A DNA stretch of 64,000 nucleotides from Halopelagius fulvigenes (GTDB lineage Archaea > Halobacteriota > Halobacteria > Halobacteriales > Haloferacaceae). Below are positions 1 through 9,446 of the stretch, one piece after another. The notes under the pieces are model-generated. The model ran no database searches. It was given only the letters and a program-made list of their open reading frames with translations, and had not been told where the DNA came from. Within the stretch, counting starts at the first letter, position 1; each line of letters begins with the position of its first letter. A program made the position numbers and the translations under genes. The stretch covers positions 62,001 to 126,000 of the forward strand of contig NZ_JBHSXH010000004.1 of NCBI RefSeq assembly GCF_042662625.1, in the 5' to 3' direction.

Positions 1-767
1 TCCCCGGCGACGGGCTTGACCGCCAGACCGACGGCGAAGACGATGGCGAACGTCGCACTCGCGAGTCCCTGTGAGAACCCCTTCGATGACGCGAGGTACG
101 CCGGTAGGAAGTTGATGAACCCGCCGACCATGAAGTAGAACAGCGAGAACGCCAGCAGCGTCCCGCGTTGCTGCGGACTGGCGACGAGTCGGCGCGCGGT
201 TCCGCCCGCGTCGAGGGACGTATCACCGACACGGTAGCCCTCGCGTGACCAGACGACGTAGAGGACGGTCACGCCCGCCAGAACCGCCGCGACCGGGAAG
301 AACGGCGCGCGCCACGTCGCGTACCCGAGCGCGAGGACGGCGAGGCCGGACGACAGGAGGCCGCCGATGTCGGTACCCGCGGCGTAGACGCCGAGTGCAC
401 GCCCGCGGCGGCGCACGAACAGGTCGGAGAGAAGCGCGCGAGACGGGATGGCGAACAGACCCTTCCCGAGTCCGACGATAGCCGCCGCGGCGACGAACGC
501 GGGGAGATTCCACGCCGACCCGAAGGCGGCGAACCCGACCACGAGGACGAGTAGTCCGGGGACGATGAGCGTCGCGCGCGTCCACCGGTCGGAGTACTCG
601 CCGCCCGGATACTGCGACAGCGCGTAGACGCCCTGAAACAGCGCGAGGGCGAGTCCCGCCGTCGCCTCCGTTATCTGGAGGTCCGCAATGATGGTGGGCA
701 GAAGCGGGGAGAGGAGGAACCGTCCGGTCTGAAGCACCGCCCACCCGAGGGAGACGACGAATAGCAT
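1..767 (-). CDS. MFS transporter, 3' part beyond the window edge
   Basis: This is a major facilitator superfamily membrane transporter that runs off the left edge, so about 255 N-terminal residues are visible. The start ATG at 767 gives a typical first helix reading MLFVVSLGWAVLQTG. Several long hydrophobic stretches follow. A glycine-rich loop (GLGKGLFAIPSRALLSDLF) and a basic loop (VRRRGRALG) match the loop 2-3 and loop 4 signatures of the family. The substrate cannot be told from sequence. Family members of this kind export drugs or move small organic solutes across the cytoplasmic membrane. The end of the gene lies outside the window. Confidence 0.85.
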   Translation of the reverse strand, partial: MLFVVSLGWAVLQTGRFLLSPLLPTIIADLQITEATAGLALALFQGVYALSQYPGGEYSDRWTRATLIVPGLLVLVVGFAAFGSAWNLPAFVAAAAIVGLGKGLFAIPSRALLSDLFVRRRGRALGVYAAGTDIGGLLSSGLAVLALGYATWRAPFFPVAAVLAGVTVLYVVWSREGYRVGDTSLDAGGTARRLVASPQQRGTLLAFSLFYFMVGGFINFLPAYLASSKGFSQGLASATFAIVFAVGLAVKPVAG

Positions 768-1157
768 CCGTCCCGCATAGCCGCCGCGTAATCGTTCGTC
801 GGTCGCCGTCGATCGCACGGCGGACAGTCCCCGCGACGGTACCAGTCCTTTACGGTTCGAAAGCGACGCATCGATCCGACGGCCGTACCGACGCGCTGGC
901 GGTACGGAACTACGCAGCCGTCCGCCGGCGGATGGTGACCGAGGTCACTGCACGTACGAACACGCTCGTCGGAACTCGAACGCCACAACCGTCTCCGGGA
1001 ATCCAGACATAATTATTTGGACCGAACTCCCCCGTCTCTGACGTGAGTCGTCTCCCGTTTTCTCACCTCCTCCCGTCTGTCCGGTTCCCCGTCCGGTCAC
1101 TCTTCTCACCGGTCGGGGAACCGAACAGTTTTCTTACCCCCTGATGACGGGCCACCC
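768..1157. other. Divergent intergenic region
   Basis: This 390-base stretch separates the leftward MFS gene from the rightward SprT-like gene. It must hold both promoters. An AT-rich patch near 1008-1020 (ataattattt) and a TTTCTTAC element about 27 bases before the GTG at 1158 are the visible promoter candidates. No convincing coding sequence was seen. Confidence 0.5.
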
Positions 1158-1775
1158 GTGTCCGAAGGAGTGTTCGCCGACCGACTCCGGCGGGAGTTCG
1201 AGACCGTCGGCAGTCACGAGGAGTTGATAGCGTTCTCGCGCGACTACTGCGAAAACGCCGCCTCCGAGTTCGACCTGAGCGTGGCGTTCTCACGGGTGTC
1301 GTGGGAGGTTTCGACCCGCGCGAAGCGCCGGGCGGCGGCGGTGAAGCGACCGAAGGTTTCCGAAACGGCCGTCGGCGACCCGATAGACTGGGGCGAACGG
1401 CCGACGGCGGCGGCGGACGGAGGCGCGCCGACGTGTACGGTGTCGCTCTCGTGGCGGGCGTTCCAGTCGTTCGACTACGGGGAGTGGACGGCGACGCTCA
1501 GACACGAACTCGTCCACGTAGAGCAGTTCCAGCGGTTCGGGACGACGGACCACGGACCGGCGTTCCGTCGGCGCGCGGAGGCCCTCGACGCCCCCGTCCG
1601 GGTTCGCCACTTCGCCACGCCAGCGTACCTACTCACCTGTACGGACTGCGAGAACGTCGTCGCCAGACGGTACCGCGACTGCAAGTTGGTCCGGGAGTTC
1701 GAATCGTACGTCTCCTCCTGTTGCGGCGCGGCGCTGGAATGCGATATCCCCGACGAAACGGCGTCCGACGGGTAA
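1158..1775 (+). CDS. SprT-like zinc metalloprotein
   Basis: The 205-residue product has the zinc metalloprotease motif HELVH at residues 116-120, followed by DHG at 131-133, whose histidine is the likely third ligand. This is the SprT/Spartan-type catalytic core. The C-terminus carries a zinc-ribbon-like set, C161-x2-C164 and C188-C189. In eukaryotes SprT-family proteases clip proteins crosslinked to DNA, but the archaeal members have no settled role, so the substrate here is unknown. The start is a GTG chosen because it begins the conserved frame and has a TATA-like element about 27 bases upstream. It is transcribed towards the ArsR-type gene that follows on the other strand. Confidence 0.82.
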   Translation: MSEGVFADRLRREFETVGSHEELIAFSRDYCENAASEFDLSVAFSRVSWEVSTRAKRRAAAVKRPKVSETAVGDPIDWGERPTAAADGGAPTCTVSLSWRAFQSFDYGEWTATLRHELVHVEQFQRFGTTDHGPAFRRRAEALDAPVRVRHFATPAYLLTCTDCENVVARRYRDCKLVREFESYVSSCCGAALECDIPDETASDG

Positions 1776-1784
1776 TCCGCGGAG

Positions 1785-2204
1785 TCAGTTCTCCGCCTCG
1801 GCGTCGTCGCCGTAGGCGTCGAGGTACGTTCGCTCCCGGCGGATGAGTTCTTCGACCCCGTGTTCGAGGATTCCCTCGCCCAGAGATGTCGCCGCGTAGT
1901 AGGTGTAGAGGCCTTCGCTGTCGCGTTCAGCCCGCTTTCGTTTCTCGACGAGGCCCACGTCCACGAGTTTGTTCAGGTGGTAGTGGAGGGTGTTCCCGCG
2001 GACGTCGAGGCGTTCTTCAAGTTGCTTGGGGCTCTGGTCGCCCGCGTGGACGAGGGTGTAGACGACGGCGAACCGCGTCCTGTCGCCGATGGCCGCCTGC
2101 ATGTCGAGGTAGTCGTCCAGAGAGAGGACGCTCGTCGGCGGCAGGAGGTCCTCCGGGTCCTCCGGGGCGTCTCCGTCGTCGGCCGCGGCGTGGTTGGTCG
2201 CCAT
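1785..2204 (-). CDS. ArsR-type winged-helix regulator
   Basis: The product is a 139-residue DNA-binding protein. Its central part (about residues 38-110) shows a winged helix: an IGDRTRFAVVYTLV first helix, a helix-turn-helix at SPKQLEERLDVRGNTLHYHLNKL, and a wing at VEKRKRAERDSEGLYTYYAA. The last section is acidic. No metal-binding cysteines are visible, so metal sensing is unlikely. It is divergent from the gene at 2301 with a 96-base shared promoter region, so it probably controls itself and that gene. The target is an inference from position only. Confidence 0.8.
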   Translation of the reverse strand: MATNHAAADDGDAPEDPEDLLPPTSVLSLDDYLDMQAAIGDRTRFAVVYTLVHAGDQSPKQLEERLDVRGNTLHYHLNKLVDVGLVEKRKRAERDSEGLYTYYAATSLGEGILEHGVEELIRRERTYLDAYGDDAEAEN

Positions 2205-2270
2205 TCGTCTCTCTGTACTCTACGAGCCCGTTTAACGATTGCTGACTCAACGACCCTCGAAAACGTCTCT

Positions 2271-2280
2271 TTTTATATAG
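2271..2280 (+). promoter_or_regulatory. TATA box for the gene at 2301
   Basis: The sequence ttttatatag ends 21 bases before the ATG at 2301. This spacing fits a haloarchaeal promoter that gives a leaderless or nearly leaderless transcript. Confidence 0.6.
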
Positions 2281-2300
2281 CATCCGTCCGAGTCGCCGGT

Positions 2301-2927
2301 ATGGGAACGGAGATAACGCGGGACCGAATCCGGGAGTCGTTGGGATCGGTCGCGTACTCGCGCTTCTTACTCTACATCATGGGTCCGTACAAGTCGTTCA
2401 ACTTGGCGTACGTCCTCTCGGAGGAGGAACGGGCGGACATCGAGGTGGAGGAGCTCCCCGGTCCCATCAGGCGACTGTTCAAGCGACGCGACGACATCGA
2501 CGAGGCGCAGGCGTTGCTCCGCCGCGTGCAGGGGTCGCTTCGGGCCGACCCCGGGGTGAACGCCTTCCTCGCCGTGGACGTGGGTATCGACGTGGACGAC
2601 GTGGACGCGGCGACCCAGAGTATCGAGTACGCCCGGCAGAGCAACGTCACGGCGTTCGTCCTCCCCTACCTCGGTCACAACTTCGGCGTCGGCGAGGAGG
2701 CGGGGTCGGTGCTCGAAGCGTTGTCGGAGACGCACGGCGACCGGATGCTGTTCCTCCACGAGGCGGACGTGACGAGTGCGATGCTCCGGGCGGCGAACGA
2801 ACGGTGGGACCTCAGAATCGAGTCCTACGGGACGGAGGCGGAACTCCTCGACCGCCTCAGACTGTTCGTCGCCGACGTGATGAACCGCGAACTCCACGGC
2901 GACCTCGACCCCCTCCACGAATCGTGA
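2301..2927 (+). CDS. Conserved haloarchaeal protein, possibly deoxyribosyltransferase-like
   Basis: The 208-residue protein is soluble and acidic. I believe it belongs to a haloarchaeal family of unknown function (possibly DUF7509, from memory and unverified). Near its start it has FLLYIMGPYKSF, and in the middle a GVGEEAGSVLEAL helix. That pattern, a hydrophobic strand ending in GPY and a later GxGEE helix start, recalls the nucleoside 2-deoxyribosyltransferase and TIR-like Rossmann folds, but this is only an inference. The frame is open further upstream to 1860, but ATG 2301 was chosen because the upstream part overlaps the divergent regulator gene and a TATA box lies just before it. Confidence 0.7.
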   Translation: MGTEITRDRIRESLGSVAYSRFLLYIMGPYKSFNLAYVLSEEERADIEVEELPGPIRRLFKRRDDIDEAQALLRRVQGSLRADPGVNAFLAVDVGIDVDDVDAATQSIEYARQSNVTAFVLPYLGHNFGVGEEAGSVLEALSETHGDRMLFLHEADVTSAMLRAANERWDLRIESYGTEAELLDRLRLFVADVMNRELHGDLDPLHES

Positions 2928-3493
2928 ATCGCGGCCGCGACGGGGCTTAGCGTCTCGCGTTCACTTGCAGTAGTGGAGGTGAAGGCCGCTTCGGACGCCC
3001 GAATCGTATCGGGTAGTTCTCGTGAGACGATAGCCGCCTTAGCCATTATCTCCTCCTCTTCGATTTGTACAATTAATTCTATCGAAACCATCCTTTGAGC
3101 GGAATTCACGCACCGTCGAGACCGTTCGTCGGTATCGGAAGAATTGGGAGAAAACACGGAATTTAGCCCCCACTAAGGCTGTGTTCCACTATCTCGATTT
3201 CGCGGAATCGTCTCGCCTTTCTCTTTCGGAGGTGTCTTCCGCAGCCGTTTCGAAAAATAATTCACTACAATTTTTGGCACTATAATCGAATATATCCTGG
3301 GATCTGCGTCCGAATAGCGAATACAAACGGAATCTTCGTTGATTGCTTCTTTAATATAAACAGATGCACCCATCTCACCGAGAGCAGTTATTGGAGACAA
3401 TGTTAACAGAAATAATTGTATTACTTTCGCGGTAGGTCCACTCTCTGTCAGTCAACCACATTTATGTTCCGTGCTGGTGGTGTCTACCTATCT
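2928..3493. other. AT-rich intergenic region
   Basis: These 566 bases contain no gene I can support. From about 3040 to 3420 the sequence is much more AT-rich than the surroundings (for example gtacaattaattc near 3067 and aatataaacag near 3353). A possible leftward frame of 75 codons at 3173-3400 has no recognisable motif and unusual codon use, so it is not called. The stretch ends with the promoter of the malic enzyme gene. Confidence 0.4.
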
Positions 3494-5749
3494 ATGACAC
3501 TTGACGACGACGCGCGGGAGTATCACCGAGAGGACCCGTCCGGAAAGATAGAGATTTCGACGACCAAGCCGACGAACACCCAACGCGACCTGAGTCTCGC
3601 GTACTCGCCGGGCGTCGCCGCGCCGTGCCGCGACATCGACGAAGACCCGGGGGCCGCCTACGAGTACACCGCGAAGGGGAATCTCGTCGGCGTCGTCTCG
3701 GACGGGTCCGCCGTCCTCGGACTCGGCGACATCGGCGCGCAGGCGTCGAAACCCGTCATGGAGGGCAAGGGCGTCCTCTTCAAGCGGTTCGCAGACATCG
3801 ACGTGTTCGACGTCGAACTCGACGCGAGCGACGTAGACGAGTTCGTCCGAACCGTGAGTGCGATGGAGCCCACCTTCGGCGGCGTCAACTTGGAGGACAT
3901 CAAGGCCCCCGAGTGCTTCGAGATAGAGGAACGACTCCGCGAGGAGATGTCCATCCCCGTCTTCCACGACGACCAACACGGGACGGCCATCATCTCCGGG
4001 GCGGCCCTCCTCAACGCCGTCGATATCGCGGGGAAGGATTTAGACGAGATTCGGGTCACCTTCGCCGGGGCCGGTGCCGCCGCGACGGCCACCGCGCGCT
4101 TCTACGTCTCTCTCGGGGTCCGACCGGAGAACATCGTCATGTGCGACATCGACGGCATCCTCACGACCGACCGGGCGGACGCCGGCGACCTGAACGAGTA
4201 CAACCGCGAGTTCGCGCGGGACGTCCCCGACGGCGGCCTCGCGGAGGCGATGGAGGGCGCGGACGTGTTCGTCGGCCTCTCCGCGGGCGGCATCGTCTCC
4301 CAAGAGATGGTTCGGTCGATGGCGGAGGACCCGATAATCTTCGCGATGGCGAACCCGGACCCCGAAATCGGCTACGAGGAGGCGAAAGAGGCCCGCGACG
4401 ACACGGTGATCATGGCCACCGGTCGCTCGGACTACCCCAACCAAGTGAACAACGTGCTGGGGTTCCCGTTCATCTTCCGCGGCGCACTCGACGCGCGCGC
4501 GACGGAGATCAACGAGGAGATGAAGCGCGCGGCCGCCCACGCACTCGCCGACTTGGCGAAACAGGACGTGCCCGACGCCGTCGTGAAAGCCTACAGCGAC
4601 CAACCCCTCCAGTACGGCCCCGACTACGTCATCCCGAAACCGCTCGACACCCGCGTCCTGTTCGAGGTGTCGTCGGCAGTCGCGCAGGCCGCGATAAACA
4701 GCGGCGTCGCCCGGCGAGACATCGACTTGGAGGCGTACCACGAACAGCTCGAAGCGCGCGTCGGAAAGTCGCTGGAGATGCTCCGCGTCGTTCTCAACAA
4801 GGCGCAGAACGATCCTAAGCGCGTCGTCCTCGCGGAGGGCAACGACGAGAAGATGATACGCGCGGCCGCACGTATGGAGGCGGAGGGTATCGCGGAACCC
4901 CTCCTCGTCGGGGACAGAGAGACCGTCGAGTCGGTCGTCGCGACCCGCGGACTGGACTACGACCCCCGCGTCGTGGACCCGACGGCGGACGAACTCGACG
5001 AGTACGCCGACCGACTCCACCGTCTGCGCCGCCGAAAGGGACTGACGCGCCGGGAGGCCGACGAACTCGTCCGGACCGACCCAAACTACCTCGCCAGCGT
5101 GATGGTCGAGGAGGGCGACGCCGACGCGATGCTCACCGGACTGACGCACCACTACCCCTCTGCGCTTCGCCCGCCGTTGCAGGTCATCGGCACCAAGGAG
5201 GACGCGGATTACGCCGCCGGCGTCTACATGCTCACCGTCGCCGACCGAGTGATATTCTGCGCCGACGCGACGGTGAACCGGAACCCGGACGCCGACGTCC
5301 TCGCGGAGGTCGCCCGGCACACCGCCGACCTCGCGCGCCGGTTCAACGTGGACCCGCGCGTCGCGTTCCTCTCGTACTCCGACTTCGGAAGCGTGGACAA
5401 CGCGGGGACGCGCAAACCCCGCGATGCGGCGCGGGCGTTGCGCGACGACCCGGGCGTCGATTTCCCCGTGGACGGCGAGATGCAGGCCGACACCGCCGTC
5501 GTTGAGGATATTGTCGCGGACACGTACGAGTTCTCCGAGTTGGACGGACCGGCGAACGTCCTCGTGTTCCCGAACCTCGAAGCGGGTAACATCGGCTACA
5601 AACTCCTCCAACGACTCGGCGACGCCGAAGCGGTCGGCCCGATGCTCGTCGGCATGGACAAGCCGGTCCACGTCATCCAACGCGGCGACGAGGTGGGCGA
5701 CATCGTCAACCTCGCGGCGGTGGCGGTGGTGGACGCCCAGCAAGCGTAG
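3494..5749 (+). CDS. maeB: Malic enzyme with phosphotransacetylase-like C-terminal domain
   Basis: The product, 751 residues, converts malate to pyruvate and CO2 with reduction of NAD(P). Residues 1-420 are the malic enzyme: the LAYSPGVAAPC segment at 36-45, the metal and substrate region around EDIKAPECFEIEERL at 134-148, FHDDQHGTA at 158-165, and the Rossmann glycine motif AGAGAAATA at 191-199. Residues from about 430 form a phosphotransacetylase-like domain (KRVVLAEGNDEKM start). In bacterial MaeB enzymes this domain is regulatory and binds acetyl-CoA. The start ATG 3494 is preferred to an in-frame ATG at 3416, because the extra residues do not match the family. It would supply pyruvate when cells grow on substrates that feed the citric acid cycle, such as pentoses here. 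Confidence 0.93.
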   Translation: MTLDDDAREYHREDPSGKIEISTTKPTNTQRDLSLAYSPGVAAPCRDIDEDPGAAYEYTAKGNLVGVVSDGSAVLGLGDIGAQASKPVMEGKGVLFKRFADIDVFDVELDASDVDEFVRTVSAMEPTFGGVNLEDIKAPECFEIEERLREEMSIPVFHDDQHGTAIISGAALLNAVDIAGKDLDEIRVTFAGAGAAATATARFYVSLGVRPENIVMCDIDGILTTDRADAGDLNEYNREFARDVPDGGLAEAMEGADVFVGLSAGGIVSQEMVRSMAEDPIIFAMANPDPEIGYEEAKEARDDTVIMATGRSDYPNQVNNVLGFPFIFRGALDARATEINEEMKRAAAHALADLAKQDVPDAVVKAYSDQPLQYGPDYVIPKPLDTRVLFEVSSAVAQAAINSGVARRDIDLEAYHEQLEARVGKSLEMLRVVLNKAQNDPKRVVLAEGNDEKMIRAAARMEAEGIAEPLLVGDRETVESVVATRGLDYDPRVVDPTADELDEYADRLHRLRRRKGLTRREADELVRTDPNYLASVMVEEGDADAMLTGLTHHYPSALRPPLQVIGTKEDADYAAGVYMLTVADRVIFCADATVNRNPDADVLAEVARHTADLARRFNVDPRVAFLSYSDFGSVDNAGTRKPRDAARALRDDPGVDFPVDGEMQADTAVVEDIVADTYEFSELDGPANVLVFPNLEAGNIGYKLLQRLGDAEAVGPMLVGMDKPVHVIQRGDEVGDIVNLAAVAVVDAQQA

Positions 5750-5897
5750 ACGAGTCGCCGCCCCTCCTCAAATCGATTTCGGGGCCCTGTCCCGGCCGAG
5801 ACGCCGATCCTCGGCGAAACGGCCGTTCATCATTGCTCTCCGGACAGTCCGTTCGAAGCCCGGTAGATATATAATGGACCTTTCTTACATATGCTGT

Positions 5898-7493
5898 ATG
5901 GCGTCGACAGTGGACGGTATGGACGAAACAGCATCGCGACCGACCGGGGGGTCCGACGGCCAGTCGGACGCTCAGTCGGACGACCAATCGGAGGAGTACT
6001 CGCGCCGGAAGTTCATGGAGACGGCCGCGGCGGCCAGCGCGGCGGGTGTGACGGCCCTCGCCGGGTGCAGTGGCGGCGACGGCGGCACCGACGGCAACGG
6101 CGAACAGGACTTCCTGTGGTGGACGATGCGGGGGTACATCCCCGCGGAGACGAAGGCAATCAAAGAGGCGGCCAAGGGGTACGAGGACGCCGCGGACGCG
6201 AAAATCAACCTGACCACCCAAGTCGTCACCTGGGACCAGGTGTTCCAGGAGTGGAGCGCCTCCATCGAGGGCCGTTCGATGCCGAACGTCTCCGAGATGG
6301 CGTGCGAACACGCGGCCGACTTCGGTAACCGCGGCGCGGCGCGACCCAACACCGAACTGTTCAACAAGTACGACGACTGGTACAGCACGATTTCGAAGTG
6401 GGGCCAGTTCGACGGCGATTACTGGGGGATGCCGTGGTTCATGGAGCTCCGAACGAGCCACGTCAACATGAACCTCCTAGAGGAGGCGGGCGTCTCCAAG
6501 CCGCCGGAGACGTGGCCCGAACTCATCAAGGCCGGACAGGCCGTCTCGAAGAACACCAACGCCTCCGGGTTCACGACGCCCGGTGCGACGGACTTCCCGA
6601 CCGGTCAGAACCAGACGGCGATAACGCACCAGTCCGGCGGATCGTTCTACGGCCACTCCGACGGCAAGTTCAGCGTCGAAATCGACAGTCCGGCGTCGCT
6701 TTTCGCTCACCTCTGGACGCTGAGTCTCCGCGAGAAGTGGGACATCGCGCCCGGCGGATGGGGCGGTATCGACAGCACCGCCGGCGAGGAGCTCTACCGC
6801 GCCAACCGGACGGCCATCGCCCACCTTCCGACGGACTTAGCCCGCAGCCTCATCGACCCGCAGGAGGGCGTCTCCGAAGAACACAAGGAACTGGCCAAGG
6901 CCACGGAACTGACACCGATGCCGGCCGGTCCGAACGGCAAGCGGCAGTCCTTCATGGGCGGCAGTTGCCTGACGACGTTCAAGCAGAACGTCACCCGCCA
7001 CGACGTCGACGACAAGATTTCGCTCGGCTTCATGGACTACATGACCCAGCCCGACCAGCTGAACAAGTACTTCCCGGTGTCGGCGCCGAACTTCCTTCCG
7101 GTCCGCAAGGGCCAAGAGCAGATGGAACTGTTCACCGACAACCCGACCGAGATACCGGACTCGTGGCTCGAAGCCCGCCTCGAACAGGCGCCGAACGCGG
7201 TTCGGTACGGCGTCACCGGCGCCGGACGCGTCGCCCCGTTCATGGGCTCCGTCGAGGGCAACACGACCGGCTACTCGACGGCGATATCGGGGATGATCGG
7301 CTCCGACACGGACCCGAAGAAGGCGCTCGGGACCATGGCGAACAAGGCGCGGTCGGCCATCAACAGCGCCGACTACGTCGACTACGAGTTGAAAGCGCCC
7401 AGCGAGGGACCGTCGCTTGAGGACGCACCGAAGGAGGTCCAGCCGTGGATCACCGGCGACGGCGTGCCGAAGATATACAACCCCTACGAGTGA
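5898..7493 (+). CDS. Sugar ABC transporter binding protein, Tat lipoprotein
   Basis: This is a 531-residue extracellular solute-binding protein. The N-terminus has a twin-arginine signal (SRRKFMETAAA) followed by a lipobox ending in LAGC, so it is exported folded and anchored by a lipid on the cysteine, as is usual in haloarchaea. A linker rich in Gly and Asp follows, then the family 1 binding-protein fold. Of three in-frame ATG codons (5874, 5898, 5919), 5898 was chosen because an atatataat box sits about 27 bases before it. It heads an operon of binding protein, two permeases, ATPase and a membrane protein. The ligand is not known. The permease and ATPase relatives point to an oligosaccharide, polyol or monosaccharide. 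Confidence 0.88.
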   Translation: MASTVDGMDETASRPTGGSDGQSDAQSDDQSEEYSRRKFMETAAAASAAGVTALAGCSGGDGGTDGNGEQDFLWWTMRGYIPAETKAIKEAAKGYEDAADAKINLTTQVVTWDQVFQEWSASIEGRSMPNVSEMACEHAADFGNRGAARPNTELFNKYDDWYSTISKWGQFDGDYWGMPWFMELRTSHVNMNLLEEAGVSKPPETWPELIKAGQAVSKNTNASGFTTPGATDFPTGQNQTAITHQSGGSFYGHSDGKFSVEIDSPASLFAHLWTLSLREKWDIAPGGWGGIDSTAGEELYRANRTAIAHLPTDLARSLIDPQEGVSEEHKELAKATELTPMPAGPNGKRQSFMGGSCLTTFKQNVTRHDVDDKISLGFMDYMTQPDQLNKYFPVSAPNFLPVRKGQEQMELFTDNPTEIPDSWLEARLEQAPNAVRYGVTGAGRVAPFMGSVEGNTTGYSTAISGMIGSDTDPKKALGTMANKARSAINSADYVDYELKAPSEGPSLEDAPKEVQPWITGDGVPKIYNPYE

Positions 7494-7610
7494 CGGGGCG
7501 TGAGTTCGCCGACGCGAGGTCCCTCGAAACCGGTCGTCCGGACCTCCGCGGTGGACTCGGTAATAACCACCACAAATAAAACATCAGTGCGCCATTTCGC
7601 AAGATAGAGT

Positions 7611-8540
7611 ATGTCAAGAAACACCTCGGCACTAGGTAGAATCACTATCCCGGAGGAGTACCAGTACTGGCTCTCGAAAGAGAGCCTCTGGGGTTGGCTG
7701 TTCCTACTGCCAACGTTGGCGGCACTCGGTGTCATCAGCGTCCTGCCGATCCTCCGGGGAATCGCCCTGAGCTTCTACGAGTACGGTGGTCTCCAAGCGG
7801 ACGTCTTCGTGGGGCTCGAAAACTACGTCGAAGTACTCACGCTGCCCGACTTCTGGGTGGTGATGAAGAACACCTTCGTCTGGTCGTTCACGGCGGTGGT
7901 CCTCATGGCGATCCTGGGACTGGCGTTCGCGATACTGCTCAACCGTGAGTTCAAGGGGCGGTCCATCGCGACGACGCTCCTCTTACTCCCGTGGACGATT
8001 CCGTTCATCGCCGTCGCGCTGAACTGGACGCTGCTGTTCAACTACGAACTCGGGATGTTCAACGGGTTCCTCGAAGTGCTCGGATTCGGCGAGGGAATCG
8101 CGTGGCTCGGCCGCTCCCGGTACGCGCTGTTCTCGGTGACCATCGCGTACGTCTGGCGCAACTTCCCGTTCTTCATGATAACCTTCCTCGCGGCGATGAA
8201 GGGTATCCCCCAGGACCTCTACGAGGCGGCGCAGGTCGACGGATCGACCCGATTAGACCTGTTCCGGCATATCACGCTCCCGTTCCTCCAGCCCATCGGC
8301 ATCGTGACGACGCTCCTGATGAGTCTCTGGACGCTCAACCACTTCACGCTCATCTTCGTGATGACGAGCGGCGGTCCCGGGAACTCCTCTATGGTGTTGC
8401 CGGTGTACATCTACCGGCAGGCGTTCATCCAGAACAACTTCGGCGTCGCGGCGGCTATCGCGGTCGTGATGCTCCTCATCATGCTCGGGTACGGGATGGT
8501 CTATCTGCGGCTCTACCAGGACGAAGTCGGAGGGAAATAA
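7611..8540 (+). CDS. Sugar ABC transporter permease, MalF/UgpA type
   Basis: The 309-residue integral membrane protein has a first hydrophobic helix at about residues 28-50 and then the standard ABC permease core. The EAA loop is visible as YEAAQVDGSTRLDLFRHITLP in the second half. This loop docks onto the ATPase. The gene follows the binding protein after a 117-base gap that holds its own TATA-like element (caaataaaac) about 30 bases before the ATG. It ends one base before the next permease gene starts, so the two are co-transcribed and probably form a heterodimeric pore. Confidence 0.92.
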   Translation: MSRNTSALGRITIPEEYQYWLSKESLWGWLFLLPTLAALGVISVLPILRGIALSFYEYGGLQADVFVGLENYVEVLTLPDFWVVMKNTFVWSFTAVVLMAILGLAFAILLNREFKGRSIATTLLLLPWTIPFIAVALNWTLLFNYELGMFNGFLEVLGFGEGIAWLGRSRYALFSVTIAYVWRNFPFFMITFLAAMKGIPQDLYEAAQVDGSTRLDLFRHITLPFLQPIGIVTTLLMSLWTLNHFTLIFVMTSGGPGNSSMVLPVYIYRQAFIQNNFGVAAAIAVVMLLIMLGYGMVYLRLYQDEVGGK

Positions 8541-8541
8541 C

Positions 8542-9429
8542 ATGGCAAGTGAAACGAGAGACACGGACGAACTGTTCGGCTTCGAGGTATCACCGAAGGT
8601 CACCACGTGGGCGAAGGCGCTCGGATTCCACGCGGTGCTTTGGTCGTCGGTATTCGTGGTCCTACTGCCGGTCTTCTGGATGATCGTGGTTTCGCTGAAC
8701 CCGGTCGCGTTCGACACGTTCGTCCAGAGCCCGGGAACGTGGCTCAACGGGGTCAGCTTCGATGCGTACGAGAGGATGCTGACCGAGACCAACTTCCCCA
8801 TCTGGTTCCGCAACAGCGCCATCGTCACGGTGGCGTCGACGGTGCTGAGCATCATCGTCTGTACGTTTGGAGCGTACAGCATCGGCCGGCTTGAATTCAA
8901 GGGTCGGAAGGCCGTGGCGACGTTCCTGTTGCTCACGCAGATGTTCCCGCTCATCTTAGTGGCGGTTCCGCTGTTCCTCATCTTCCGCAACATCGGTCTG
9001 TTCAACAGTCTCATCGGCCTCACGATAGCGTACGTCGCGTTCGTGCTGCCGTTCTCCATCTGGATGCTGCGGGGGTTCTACGAGAACCTGCCCGAGGCGC
9101 TGGAGGAGGCGGCGATGATAGACGGAAGCACCCGCATCGGCGCGGTCATCCGGGTCATCGTCCCCCTCTCGTCGCCGGCCATCGCGACCACCGCCATCTT
9201 CGCGTGGATCTTCGCGTGGAACGAGTTCGTGATGGCGCTCATCCTCATCAACGACGACGGGAAGACGACGCTGCCGCCGGGACTCAGTTCCTGGATCGGC
9301 CAGTACGCCCTCCAGTGGGACCTGCTGATGGCCGGCGCTCTCGGCGCGACGCTTCCGTTGTTCGTCATCCTGTTCTTCCTCCAGAAGTACATCATCAACG
9401 GCCTCGCCGAGGGTGCGGTCAAGACCTGA
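8542..9429 (+). CDS. Sugar ABC transporter permease, MalG/UgpE type
   Basis: The 295-residue partner permease has about six membrane segments and the EAA loop LEEAAMIDGSTRIGAVIRVI at roughly residues 188-207. MalG-type features include the NSAIVTVASTVLS start of the permease domain and a C-terminal amphipathic tail. It is read directly after the MalF-type gene with a one-base gap. The pair should form the channel for the binding protein encoded at 5898. Confidence 0.92.
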   Translation: MASETRDTDELFGFEVSPKVTTWAKALGFHAVLWSSVFVVLLPVFWMIVVSLNPVAFDTFVQSPGTWLNGVSFDAYERMLTETNFPIWFRNSAIVTVASTVLSIIVCTFGAYSIGRLEFKGRKAVATFLLLTQMFPLILVAVPLFLIFRNIGLFNSLIGLTIAYVAFVLPFSIWMLRGFYENLPEALEEAAMIDGSTRIGAVIRVIVPLSSPAIATTAIFAWIFAWNEFVMALILINDDGKTTLPPGLSSWIGQYALQWDLLMAGALGATLPLFVILFFLQKYIINGLAEGAVKT

Positions 9430-9446
9430 CGGTCGCCCCGCGCCCC

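Noticed and set aside
3173..3400. 75-codon leftward gene in the AT-rich gap
   Set aside because: No motif, no promoter at a sensible distance and poor composition for a haloarchaeal protein.
4040..5743. Long antisense open frame under the malic enzyme gene
   Set aside because: It is a mirror effect of GC-rich codon use. The sense strand encodes a complete conserved enzyme.
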